Positions 44,640-52,661 of a DNA stretch of 64,000 nt are shown here, piece after piece (the first letter of the stretch is position 1; each line of letters begins with the position of its first letter). The stretch is from JACVRW01 sp036407035 (GTDB taxonomy: Bacteria; Actinomycetota; Thermoleophilia; Solirubrobacterales; Thermoleophilaceae), in assembly GCA_036407035.1 (NCBI GenBank), contig DASXAA010000107.1:8639-72638 (forward strand). The letters are read 5' to 3'. Made by a program: the position numbers and the translations under genes. The notes under the pieces are model-generated. The model did not search any database. It saw only the letters and a list, made by a program, of their open reading frames with translations, and was not told where the DNA came from.

Positions 44640-46544
44640 TCAGGCCGCGGCCGACGCTGCCCGCCGCGGCGCGAGCGTGCCGGTCGCGGCCGCCAGCACC
44701 TCGCGCAGGTGCTTCGCCACCTCGTCCAGCTCGTGCGCCTCGGCGCCCGTCCAGTCCTGGAGCCTGCCGCGCGCGATGTGGATCTCGTGCAGGAACGCCT
44801 CCACGACCGCCGGGTCGAACTGCCGCCCGGACTCGCGCTGAAGCTCGGCGCGGGCTTCCTCGAGCTCCAGCGCGGCCCGGTACGCTCGATCCGACGTCAT
44901 CGCGTCGAAGGCGTCGCACACCGCGACGATGCGTGCGCTTAGTGGAATGTCGTCCTGCTCCAGGCCGTCGGGGTAGCCGCGGCCGTCCCAGCGCTCGTGC
45001 GACCAGCGGACGATGCGCGCCACCGGGCGCAGCGCCGGCGCGGCGCTCAGGATCCGCTCGCCGAGCACCGTGTGCTGGCGCATGAACTCCCACTCGGTGG
45101 CGTCGAGCTGGCCGGGCTTGTTGAGGATCGCGTCCGGCACGGCGACCTTGCCCACGTCGTGCAGCTCGGCGGCGCGGGCCACGATGTCCAGCTCCTCGCC
45201 GCTCATCCCCAGCCGGCGTCCGGTGCGGATCGCCAGCTCGGCCACGTCGGTCGCGTGCTCATGCAGGCTCGGCTCGCACGCCTGCATGCTGCCCATGAGC
45301 ACGTCGCGCGCCTGCTCGCGCGGGCCGGTCGCCCGCCCGTGCTTGCGCCCGTACATGCGCTGGTCCGCGAGCTGGAGCGCGTACTCGGCGTCGCTTGCCT
45401 CGTGCGGCAGCAGCACCGCGCCGTAGGACGGGCGCACCGTGAACTCCTCGCCCGCCTCGGTGAGCGCGTGCGCCGCGCTCGCGAGCAGCTCCTCGAGCCG
45501 CTCCTGCCCGGCGTCCACCAGCACGCAGAACTCGTCGCCCCCGAGCCGGTAGGCGGTGCCGTGCGATCCGACCGCCGCCGCCAGCTTCCCGCCGAGCAGG
45601 GCGAGCAGCGCGTCGCCGGCGGGATGGCCGAAGGTGTCGTTGTAGCGCTTGAACCCGTCGAGGTCGAAGAGCATCAGCACGGCGGGCGACTGGATGGTCG
45701 CGGTCCGGAGCCGGGTGGTCAGGTCGGTGGCGAGGAGGCGCCGGTTGCCGAGCCCCGTGAGCGGGTCGGTCGACGCCTGCTCGAGCCGCTGCTGCGCCTG
45801 CACGATGCGCGCGCTGCGGTCGCGGGCGAGCCACAGCAGCAGCCCGCCGAGCGGCAGGATCAGGAGCAGCCGCTCGGGGCTCACGGCTGCCGCCTGGGCG
45901 GCGAGGAGGCCGACCGGCGCCAGGCAGGCGTCCACGACCCACACCTGCGCGAGCACGCGCAGCTGCAGCTGCGGGGCGACCCCGAGCGCGGCCGCCTCGC
46001 GCAGCGTGGCGGACACGAGGTCGACGGCGCAGGCGGCGAGGAAGGCGGCGAGGAACAGGGCGGTGGCCTCGGCCGTGCCCTGCACCGGGCCCGCGATCAC
46101 TAGTACCACGGCCGGCCCGATCGCGTGCCAGGCGTTCGGGATCGAGAAGAGCACCCGCTCCGGCCGCGAGCGGCTGACGAGCCACTGCCCGACGGTGCCG
46201 ATCACGAGCCCGAGCACCGTCAGGAGCGGCACGACCGCCGGCGGCAGCATCACGAACATCGGCACCAGCACGAGGTACGACGGCACCACGTAGCCGGCGC
46301 CGACGGGGAACTCGATCCGCGACACGAGCGCGTAGAGCGCGACCAGCAGGGCCGCGAGCGGCACGTCGAACCCGCCCGCCGGGGTAGCGGCGAGCGCCAG
46401 CCCGGCCGCGCACGCCAGGAACAGCGCCGCGGCCGCCGCCTCGGCGGCCAGCTCGCGCAGAGTCAGGCGCCGCGAGCGCGTGTCCCAGGAATCCTCGAGC
46501 AGCCGGTCCGCGGCCGCCTGCGCACGAACTTCCCCGAGCTCCAT
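44640..46544 (-). CDS. Membrane c-di-GMP enzyme: sensor spans, GGDEF and HD-GYP
   Basis: 634 residues. Six or more N-terminal spans (33-240) form a membrane sensor. The GGDEF domain (about 255-405) has an intact GGDEF at 335-339 and no RxxD inhibitory site before it. The HD-GYP domain (about 420-610) has HDVGK (462-466), QHTVLGE and HERWDGRGYPDGL (516-528). Both synthesis and breakdown of c-di-GMP are therefore possible. The gene starts 4 bp after an exported-protein gene whose leader carries a c-di-GMP riboswitch, so its expression is probably controlled by its own product. Confidence 0.93.
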   Translation of the reverse strand: MELGEVRAQAAADRLLEDSWDTRSRRLTLRELAAEAAAAALFLACAAGLALAATPAGGFDVPLAALLVALYALVSRIEFPVGAGYVVPSYLVLVPMFVMLPPAVVPLLTVLGLVIGTVGQWLVSRSRPERVLFSIPNAWHAIGPAVVLVIAGPVQGTAEATALFLAAFLAACAVDLVSATLREAAALGVAPQLQLRVLAQVWVVDACLAPVGLLAAQAAAVSPERLLLILPLGGLLLWLARDRSARIVQAQQRLEQASTDPLTGLGNRRLLATDLTTRLRTATIQSPAVLMLFDLDGFKRYNDTFGHPAGDALLALLGGKLAAAVGSHGTAYRLGGDEFCVLVDAGQERLEELLASAAHALTEAGEEFTVRPSYGAVLLPHEASDAEYALQLADQRMYGRKHGRATGPREQARDVLMGSMQACEPSLHEHATDVAELAIRTGRRLGMSGEELDIVARAAELHDVGKVAVPDAILNKPGQLDATEWEFMRQHTVLGERILSAAPALRPVARIVRWSHERWDGRGYPDGLEQDDIPLSARIVAVCDAFDAMTSDRAYRAALELEEARAELQRESGRQFDPAVVEAFLHEIHIARGRLQDWTGAEAHELDEVAKHLREVLAAATGTLAPRRAASAAA

Positions 46545-46548
46545 CGCG

Positions 46549-47163
46549 CTACCGGGCGTACGGGTCGATGTAGACGTCGTCGATGGCCCAGCCGCCGCCC
46601 CAGTCCTCCGGGTCGAAGACGAGGCGCACGTCGAGGCTCTGGCCGGCCTGCCACAGCGGCAGGGCCCGAGCCAGCGCGAACGACTGCGTCGGGCCCCAGG
46701 TCCTGAGGTCGCCGCCGTTCAGCGCGCCGACGGTGGTGTCGCGCGTGTTTCCGCCCTGGTCGGTCCAGCGCAGCTTGACGAGCATCGTCGCCCACGTGCC
46801 GCCGCTCTGGCGCGCGAAGAAGCGGAAGCCGGGGTGCTCGATGCCCACGCAGAACGACGGCGAGACCGCCGTGCCGTCCGACCGGATCCGGAGCGCGCGA
46901 GAGTCCGAGGACCCGCCGACCTTGTAGCTCTCGTTGCCGAAGATCGTGTACGCGTTCGACAGCGTCCAGCCGGGGGCGCCGGACTCGAAGTCGCCGCCCG
47001 CGAGCAGGCTGTAGTCGGCGGTGTCGCCGAAGCGGGCGAACGGGTTGGTCACCGGGTTCGCGGGACACGCAGCCTCGGCCGCGGCGGGCGCCGCCAGCGC
47101 GAGCGCGGCCACGACGGCCGCGAGGAGCGCCTTGGGGCGCGGGGGACGAATCACGTAGGGCAT
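46549..47163 (-). CDS. Exported beta-rich protein under riboswitch control
   Basis: 204 residues from ATG 47163 with GGGAGGT upstream. Residues 1-31 are a signal peptide (KALLAAVVAALALAAPAAAEA). The mature part has ARFGDTADYSLLAGGDFESGAPGWTL, then mostly beta strands and a closing GGGWAIDDVYIDPYAR. The last is typical of jelly-roll carbohydrate-binding modules (WxIDDV ending). Only two Cys occur (C-P after cleavage and FCVG), a likely disulfide. A secreted matrix or wall-binding protein is inferred from the fold, export and c-di-GMP leader. It is the first gene of the two-gene operon with the GGDEF/HD-GYP enzyme. Confidence 0.85.
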   Translation of the reverse strand: MPYVIRPPRPKALLAAVVAALALAAPAAAEAACPANPVTNPFARFGDTADYSLLAGGDFESGAPGWTLSNAYTIFGNESYKVGGSSDSRALRIRSDGTAVSPSFCVGIEHPGFRFFARQSGGTWATMLVKLRWTDQGGNTRDTTVGALNGGDLRTWGPTQSFALARALPLWQAGQSLDVRLVFDPEDWGGGWAIDDVYIDPYAR

Positions 47164-47218
47164 AGCCGGCACCTCCCTCTCCGTCGCCACGGCACGGCCG
47201 CGGCGTTCAACTTGCAAA

Positions 47219-47295
47219 CGTCGGCGGCTGGGCCGTCTCGGAGAGACCCCTGGCTTTGCGTCCCCGCCTCGCGGCGGGTTTGCCCACTTACGACG
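47219..47295 (-). promoter_or_regulatory. Cyclic di-GMP-I (GEMM) riboswitch
   Basis: Reading the minus strand: P1 CGTCG (47295-47291) pairs with CGACG (47223-47219). Next comes GGGCAAACC, a 4-bp stem CGCC/GGCG closed by a GCGA (GNRA) tetraloop, then GGGACGCAAAGCC. A second hairpin (GGTCTC/GAGAC) and GGCCCAGCCGCC complete it. The two conserved blocks and the tetraloop have the same spacing as the Vibrio Vc2 aptamer. G and not A at the ligand-contacting position in GGGCAAACC favours c-di-GMP over cGAMP. It ends 55 nt before the start codon. There is no U tract after it, so control is probably translational. Confidence 0.85.
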
Positions 47296-47361
47296 ATCCA
47301 TCTATCGGAGCGGCGGCCGCCGGGCTTGACCCCTCTGGACGGATGTCCGGGTCGGCGGCCC

Positions 47362-47367
47362 TACACT
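47362..47367 (+). promoter_or_regulatory. -10 element of hemB
   Basis: TACACT stands 7 bp before the hemB GTG, so the transcript would begin at or next to the start codon (leaderless). No good -35 at 17 bp is seen. Confidence 0.4.
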
Positions 47368-47374
47368 GCACGCA

Positions 47375-48349
47375 GTGTCGTTTCCAGCCACACGTCTCCG
47401 CCGGCTGCGCAAGACGGGCGTCCTGCGCGGCATGGTGCGGGAGACGGAGCTGGCCCCCTCGCACCTCGTCTATCCCATGTTCGTGCAGCTCGGCGAGGAC
47501 GAGCGGACGCCGGTCGAGGCGATGCCGGGCGTGGAGCGGCTATCGATCTCGCACGCCGTGGACGAGGCCGGCGAGGCGCACGGGCTGGGCGTTCCGGCCG
47601 TGCTGCTCTTCGGGCTGCCGGCCGAGAAGGACGATCAGGCCTCAGGCGCCTACGACGAGGAGGGCGTGGTCCAGCTGGCCGTGCGCGCGCTCAAGGACGC
47701 GCATCCCGACCTCGTCGTGATCACGGACGTGTGCCTGTGCGGGTACACGTCGCACGGGCACTGCGGCGTCGTGCTCGACGACGGCACCGTGGACAACGAC
47801 CTGACGCTCGAGCTGCTGGCGAAGACCGCCCTTTCGCACGCCGCCGCCGGCGCCGACGCGGTCGCCCCCAGCGACATGATGGACGGCCGCGTGGGCGCGC
47901 TGCGCGCCCAGCTCGACGCCGACGGCCACAAGGACCTGCCGATCGTCGCGTACTCGGCGAAGTTCGCCTCGTCGTACTACGGGCCGTTCCGCGAGGCGGC
48001 CGACTCGGCGCCCGCGTTCGGGGACCGGCGGACCTACCAGATGGACCCGGCCAACGCCGAGGAGGCCGTGCGCGAGGCGCTGCTCGACGTCCAGGAGGGC
48101 GCCGACGTGGTGATGGTCAAGCCGGCGCTCGCCTATCTCGACGTGATCCGCCGCGTGAAGGAGGCCACGCGCGTACCGGTCGCGGCCTACAACGTCAGCG
48201 GCGAGTACGCGATGGTGAAGGCCGCCGCGGCCGCCGGCTACGTCGACGAGCGGGGGATCGTGCTCGAGACGCTCACGGCGATCCGGCGCGCGGGCGCGGA
48301 CATCGTCATCACCTACCACGCGAAGGACGTGGCGCGGTGGCTTCGGTAG
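47375..48349 (+). CDS. hemB: Delta-aminolevulinic acid dehydratase (porphobilinogen synthase)
   Basis: 324 residues, GTG start. It joins two 5-aminolevulinates into porphobilinogen. The zinc-binding Cys set is VCLCGYTSHGHCG. The Schiff-base lysines lie in SAKFASSYYGPFR (YSAKF) and VMVKPALAYLD. MDGRV and YNVSGEYAMVKAA are further signatures. The zinc cysteines indicate the Zn-dependent class. Its end overlaps the siroheme-decarboxylase gene by 13 bp, and hemL follows, forming a tetrapyrrole operon. Confidence 0.96.
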   Translation: MSFPATRLRRLRKTGVLRGMVRETELAPSHLVYPMFVQLGEDERTPVEAMPGVERLSISHAVDEAGEAHGLGVPAVLLFGLPAEKDDQASGAYDEEGVVQLAVRALKDAHPDLVVITDVCLCGYTSHGHCGVVLDDGTVDNDLTLELLAKTALSHAAAGADAVAPSDMMDGRVGALRAQLDADGHKDLPIVAYSAKFASSYYGPFREAADSAPAFGDRRTYQMDPANAEEAVREALLDVQEGADVVMVKPALAYLDVIRRVKEATRVPVAAYNVSGEYAMVKAAAAAGYVDERGIVLETLTAIRRAGADIVITYHAKDVARWLR

Positions 48350-49404
48350 CGAAGGTCCGCAGCCGCAAGGGCGGGTCGGCGGTCCCGCTCGACGAGCTCG
48401 ACAAGAGGCTCCTCAACCTGCTCCAGGGCAGCTTCCCGCTCGACCCGCGCCCCTACGCCCACGTGGCACAGCTCGCCGGCGTGCCCGAGGAGGAGGTGCT
48501 GCGCCGCACGCGGCGGCTGCTCGACGAGCGCATCATCCGCGAGATCACGCCGATCTTCGACACACGCGTGCTCGGCTACAGGTCGATGCTCGTCGCGGCG
48601 AGGGTGGACCCGGAGAACCCGTGGCGCGCGGCGAAGATCATCAACTCGCACCCGGGCGTGTCGCACAACTACCTGCGCGACCACGACTTCAACCTCTGGT
48701 TCACGATCGCGACCGAGCCCGGCTCGGCGCTCGGGCTCGACGGCTCGCTGGACGTGCTCCAGCGGCTGACGGGAGCCGAGTCCGTGCGCCAGCTGCCGAC
48801 GCTCAAGCTGTTCAAGATCCGCATGGACCTCGAGATGGAGAAGGGCACCGACGCGCTCGCGGCCGCCGCCGAGGCGTCGGAGCCGATCGAGCCAGACCCG
48901 ATCGAGCTGTCCGACCTGGACGTCGCGGTGATCAGGGCCACGCAGGGGCCGATGGAGGTCGTGGCCGAGCCGTTTGCCGCGGCGGCCTCGGAGCTCGGCA
49001 CGCCGGTCGAGCGCCTGCTGGAGCACCTCGAGTCGATGCGCGAGCGCCGCGCGCTGCGGCGCGTGGCCGCGATCCTCTTCCACCGCCGCGCCGGCTTCTC
49101 CGCGAACGGCATGGGCGTGTGGAAGGTGCCGGAGGATCAGATCATGGAGATCGCGCCGCGGATGGCGGCGTTCCGGGGCATCTCGCACTGCTACCAGCGG
49201 CCCACCTACCCGGACTGGCCCTACTCGGTCTTCACGATGGCCCACGGCCGGTCGAAGGAGGAGTGCGACGCGATCCTCGAGTCGATCGCCGGCGACACGG
49301 GCATCCACGAGCGCCGCACGCTGTACTCCTCGACCGAGTTCAAGAAGATCCGCCTCCTCTACTTCACCGACGCGCACAAGCGGTGGGAGGCGGAGCACAG
49401 CTGA
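48337..49404 (+). CDS. Fused siroheme decarboxylase (AhbA-AhbB / NirDL-like)
   Basis: 355 residues, GTG 48337, with two Lrp/AsnC-like halves. The first (17-175) has LDELDKRLLNLLQGSFPLD and GVSHNYLRDHDFNLWFTI. The second (185-350) has LSDLDVAVIRATQGPM, then GMGVWKVPEDQIMEIA and the AhbB hallmark SHCYQRPTYPDWPYSVFTMAHG. Separate AhbA and AhbB of sulfate reducers form the enzyme that removes two acetate groups from siroheme to give 12,18-didecarboxysiroheme, on the route to heme or d1 heme. Here both are one chain. Position between hemB and hemL supports a tetrapyrrole role and argues against transcription regulation. Confidence 0.88.
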   Translation: MASVAKVRSRKGGSAVPLDELDKRLLNLLQGSFPLDPRPYAHVAQLAGVPEEEVLRRTRRLLDERIIREITPIFDTRVLGYRSMLVAARVDPENPWRAAKIINSHPGVSHNYLRDHDFNLWFTIATEPGSALGLDGSLDVLQRLTGAESVRQLPTLKLFKIRMDLEMEKGTDALAAAAEASEPIEPDPIELSDLDVAVIRATQGPMEVVAEPFAAAASELGTPVERLLEHLESMRERRALRRVAAILFHRRAGFSANGMGVWKVPEDQIMEIAPRMAAFRGISHCYQRPTYPDWPYSVFTMAHGRSKEECDAILESIAGDTGIHERRTLYSSTEFKKIRLLYFTDAHKRWEAEHS

Positions 49405-50672
49405 CGGCTACCCGATCGGCCGACGCCTACCGCCGGGCGCTCGGCCTCCTCCCCGGCGGGGTCAACTCGCCGGTGCGGGCCATGCGCGCGATCGGCCGGG
49501 AGCCGGTCTTCGTCGCGCGCGGGGAGGGGGCGGAGCTGATCGACGTGGACGGAAACCGCTACGTCGACTGGATGATGTCCTGGGGGCCGCTCGTGGCCGG
49601 GCACGCGCCCCCCGAGGTGGTCGCCGCCGTTACCGCCGCGGCGGGCGCCGGCACGAGCTTCGGCGCGCCCACGCTCGCCGAGGTGGACCTGGCCGCCGAG
49701 GTCGTCGAGCGGGTGCCCGGTGCCGAGATGGTGCGGATGACCTCGTCGGGCACGGAGGCCACGATGAGCGCGCTGCGGCTCGCGCGCGCGGCGACCGGTC
49801 GCGGCGGGGTGCTGAAGTTCGCGGGCGCCTACCACGGGCACGTGGACGGCCTGCTGGCGGAGGCGGGGTCCGGGCTCGCCACCCAGGGCATCCCGGCCAG
49901 CCCCGGCGTCACGGAGGCTCAGGCCGCCGACACCGTGGTGGTGCCCTGGAACGACCGCGACGCGGTGGAGCGCGCGCTCGCCGAGCGCGCCCCGGCGGCG
50001 ATCCTCTGCGAGCCCTACCCGGCCAACATGGGGCTGGTCCTGCCCGACGACGGCTTCCTGCGCTTCCTGCGCGAGCGGGCCGACGCCGCCGGCGCCCTGC
50101 TCTTGTTCGACGAGGTGATCTCGGGCTTCCGCGTGGCGCGCGGCGGGGCCCAGGAGCGCGAGGGCGTGACCCCGGACCTGACCGTGCTAGGCAAGGTGAT
50201 CGGCGGCGGGCTGCCCGCGGCCGCATACGCGGGGCGGCGCGACCTGATGGAGCGCGTGGCGCCCGCCGGCGACGTGTACCAGGCGGGCACGCTGTCGGGC
50301 AACCCGCTCGCGACGGCGGCCGGGCTCGCCACGCTGCGCCTGCTCGACGAGGCCGCCTACGAGCGCCTCGGCCACCTGGCCCGCGCGCTCGCCGAGGGGC
50401 TCGAGGCCGCGGCGGCCGACGCCGGAGTGCCGCTCCGCGCCGCGCACACCACCGGGCTCGTGACCGCGTTCTTCTCGGACGAGCCCGTGACCGACTACGA
50501 GGCCGCCAGGTCCTGCGACACCGAGCGCTACGGCGCCTTCTGCCGCGCGATGCTCGACCGCGGCGTGTACCTGCCGCCGTCGCAGTTCGAGGCCTGGTTC
50601 CCGTCGCTCGCCCACTCGGACGCCCACGTGGAGCTGACGCTCGAAGCCGCGCGCGAGGCGCTGTCGGCGTGA
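49401..50672 (+). CDS. hemL: Glutamate-1-semialdehyde 2,1-aminomutase
   Basis: 423 residues. It makes 5-aminolevulinate from glutamate semialdehyde, in the C5 path. The start of the protein (RSADAYRRALGLLPGGVNSPVRAM) is family-typical. RMTSSGTEATMSALRLARA binds PLP phosphate, LLFDEVISGFR holds the PLP Asp, and the Lys is in TVLGKVIGGGLPAAAYAG. CTG 49401 overlaps the upstream TGA (CTGA) and has GGAGG at 49386-49390, ten bases before. GTG 49383 is the alternative but lacks a ribosome site. The next gene overlaps as GTGA. Confidence 0.93.
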   Translation: MTATRSADAYRRALGLLPGGVNSPVRAMRAIGREPVFVARGEGAELIDVDGNRYVDWMMSWGPLVAGHAPPEVVAAVTAAAGAGTSFGAPTLAEVDLAAEVVERVPGAEMVRMTSSGTEATMSALRLARAATGRGGVLKFAGAYHGHVDGLLAEAGSGLATQGIPASPGVTEAQAADTVVVPWNDRDAVERALAERAPAAILCEPYPANMGLVLPDDGFLRFLRERADAAGALLLFDEVISGFRVARGGAQEREGVTPDLTVLGKVIGGGLPAAAYAGRRDLMERVAPAGDVYQAGTLSGNPLATAAGLATLRLLDEAAYERLGHLARALAEGLEAAAADAGVPLRAAHTTGLVTAFFSDEPVTDYEAARSCDTERYGAFCRAMLDRGVYLPPSQFEAWFPSLAHSDAHVELTLEAAREALSA

Positions 50673-51097
50673 GCGTGCTCGCCGAGATCGTGGCGGCCTC
50701 CGGCCCGGCGCTGGCCCCGCACGGCGTCGCGGACCCCGGCCCGGCGCGGTTCGAGGACGTGCTCGAGGACCGCGAGCGCCTGTTCGTGCTCGAGACCGTG
50801 TACGAGGGCTACCTCATGCACTACTCGTCGCCGCGGGCGTTCGAGGGCATGGACGACGACCTTCGCCTGCTCGCCGGCGACGCGCTGTACGCCCTCGGCC
50901 TTTCGCGCCTCGCCGAGGCCGGCGACATCGACGCCGTGGCGGAGCTCTCGGACCTGATCTCGCTGTCCGCGCAGGCCCAGGCGACCGGTCATCCCGAGCT
51001 GGCCGACGAGCTGTGGGAGGCGAGCGCGCGGGCGCTGTCCGAGGCCGGGGGTCCGGGCGCGCGCGAGGTCGCCCGCGATAGGCTGCCGCTGCCCTGA
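50669..51097 (+). CDS. Conserved-looking protein of unknown function, downstream of hemL
   Basis: 142 residues, GTG in GTGA overlap with hemL, which strongly supports translation. It is predicted all-helical and acidic: FEDVLEDRERLFVLETVYEGYLMHYSSPRAFEGMDDDLRLLAGDALYALGLSRLAEAGD. Later comes SAQAQATGHPELADELWEASARAL. There are no Cys, no membrane span and no known motif. Its place between tetrapyrrole genes and the Rieske-cytochrome b genes suggests a link with heme or the bc complex, but nothing in the sequence proves this. Confidence 0.75.
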   Translation: MSVLAEIVAASGPALAPHGVADPGPARFEDVLEDRERLFVLETVYEGYLMHYSSPRAFEGMDDDLRLLAGDALYALGLSRLAEAGDIDAVAELSDLISLSAQAQATGHPELADELWEASARALSEAGGPGAREVARDRLPLP

Positions 51098-51140
51098 GAG
51101 GCGTCGTCGCGTTCCCGCGATAGTGCGCCTCGCCACCATG

Positions 51141-51168
51141 TTGGCAGTAGCTCCGTCGGGGCTGTAAA
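51141..51168 (+). promoter_or_regulatory. Promoter upstream of the Rieske gene
   Basis: TTGGCA (51141-51146), 16-bp spacer, TGTAAA (51163-51168). Transcription would start a few bases before the GTG at 51180, giving an almost leaderless mRNA. Confidence 0.45.
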
Positions 51169-51179
51169 ACCCCCTCAAA

Positions 51180-51845
51180 GTGGCCGATCCCCCCAAGTTC
51201 GACAAGTCGTCCCGCTATACGGAAGGTCGCGGGATCGCCGGTGCGTTCGAGGGCGAGACGGTCACCCGCCGCCGTCTGATGGAGGGCACCGCGCTGGCGG
51301 CCGGAGGGATCGCCACCGCGGCCATAGTGCTGCCCGCGCTCGGCTTCGCACTCGGGCCGCTGTTCGAGGACACCACACCCACCCGCTGGCAGGACGTGGG
51401 CGCCGAGGCGGACTTCACGATCGAGACGTACAAGCCGCGCGTGATCAGCCTCGTCCCCGAGATCGGCGACCCCGGCAAGACCACGATCTACGTGCGCAAG
51501 TTCGACCAGCAGCGGGACACCGTCGTCGAGGGGCAGGACACGCAGCCGTACGTCGCCATCTCCACGCGCTGCGCCCACCTCGGGTGCCCGGTGCGGTACA
51601 TCCAGGCGTCGAAGAAGTTCGTCTGCCCGTGCCACGGCGGCGTGTACGGATTCGAGGGCAAGGTCGAGGGCGGCCCGCCCGTGCGCCCGCTCGACCGCTT
51701 CTACACGCGCGTCATGAACGGCCGGGTGCAGGTCGGCGACCGCTTCTCGCTCAACTCCGAGCTGCGGCGCTTCTCGCCGCGCGACCCGTCGAACCACCTC
51801 GACGGTCTGTGGCAGTACATCTACCCAGCGAGGCCCACGACATGA
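51180..51845 (+). CDS. qcrA: Rieske iron-sulfur protein of the quinol-cytochrome c complex
   Basis: 221 residues, GTG start. The 2Fe-2S ligands are in CAHLGC and CPCHGG (about 137-160), the two Rieske boxes. The N-terminus has RRRLMEGTALAAGGIATAAIVLPALGF, a twin-arginine-type membrane anchor, which fits the tatA/tatC genes at 56154-57167. It takes electrons from menaquinol and passes them to cytochrome c. Its end overlaps the cytochrome b gene by 4 bp (ATGA). Confidence 0.95.
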   Translation: MADPPKFDKSSRYTEGRGIAGAFEGETVTRRRLMEGTALAAGGIATAAIVLPALGFALGPLFEDTTPTRWQDVGAEADFTIETYKPRVISLVPEIGDPGKTTIYVRKFDQQRDTVVEGQDTQPYVAISTRCAHLGCPVRYIQASKKFVCPCHGGVYGFEGKVEGGPPVRPLDRFYTRVMNGRVQVGDRFSLNSELRRFSPRDPSNHLDGLWQYIYPARPTT

Positions 51846-52657
51846 AGCTCCCGGCACCGCCTCGACCACGGTTCCTGCGCCCGAGCCCGCCGCGGCCGGG
51901 CGGCGACGACGGAAACGGCGCCCCCGCCACCAAGCCCGGCGCGAAGGACGCCGCGATCGAGGGGACCGCCGCCGCCGTCGGCTGGCTCGACGAGCGCACG
52001 GGCATGAGCCCGTTCCTGCGCGGGTTCCTCTACCGCAAGGTCCCGAAGGGCACCAACTGGTACTACACGCTCGGCTCGGCCACGATGTTCGCGTTCCTCT
52101 CCCAGGCCATCACCGGCGTGTTCCTGGCGATGTACTACGAGCCGGACTCGCCCAGCCGCGCCTACCAGTCGGCCTCCCACATCACGAACGACGTGTTCCT
52201 CGGCGAGCTCGTGCGCGGCATGCACAAGTGGGGCTCGTCGATCATGATCATCCTGATCTTCCTGCACATGGGCCGGACCTTCTTCTTCGGCGCCTACAAG
52301 TACCCGCGGGAGCTCAACTGGATCATCGGCGTGGTGCTGCTCGTGCTCACGCTGATGATGGGCCTCACGGGCTACCTCTTGCCGTTCGACCAGCGCTCGT
52401 TCTGGGCGACCGTCGTGGCGGTGAACATCAACGCGTCGGGGCCGATCGTGGGCCCGTACCTGGCGGACTTCCTGCGCGCCGGCGCCGAGTTCGGCCCAAC
52501 CACGATCAGCCGCTTCTACGCGCTCCACATGCTGCTCGTGCCCGGGCTGATCGCCGCGCTGATCGGGGCGCACCTGTACCTCGTCGCCAAGCTCGGCACC
52601 ACGGCGCCACCGTGGATCAAGGCCGAGAAGAAGGACCTCTTGAGAGAAGAGGTCTGA
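51842..52657 (+). CDS. qcrB: Cytochrome b (b6-type, N-terminal half)
   Basis: 271 residues. A Pro/Gly-rich cytosolic extension of about 55 residues leads to four membrane spans. Heme-b ligands are paired His in MHKWGSSIMIILIFLHMGRTFFFGAYKYPRELNW and SRFYALHMLLVPGLIAALIGAHLYLVAK. GYLLPFDQRSFWATVV forms the quinol-site loop. It stops where a b6-type protein stops; the C-terminal half is encoded by the next gene. This is a b6c-type complex like that of Bacillus, not the one-chain QcrB of mycobacteria. Confidence 0.93.
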   Translation: MKLPAPPRPRFLRPSPPRPGGDDGNGAPATKPGAKDAAIEGTAAAVGWLDERTGMSPFLRGFLYRKVPKGTNWYYTLGSATMFAFLSQAITGVFLAMYYEPDSPSRAYQSASHITNDVFLGELVRGMHKWGSSIMIILIFLHMGRTFFFGAYKYPRELNWIIGVVLLVLTLMMGLTGYLLPFDQRSFWATVVAVNINASGPIVGPYLADFLRAGAEFGPTTISRFYALHMLLVPGLIAALIGAHLYLVAKLGTTAPPWIKAEKKDLLREEV

Positions 52658-52661
52658 CCCC

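Noticed and set aside
48337..49404. AsnC/Lrp-family transcription regulator
   Set aside because: The YQRPTYPDWPY block and two-domain layout are those of siroheme decarboxylases, and the neighbours are hem genes.
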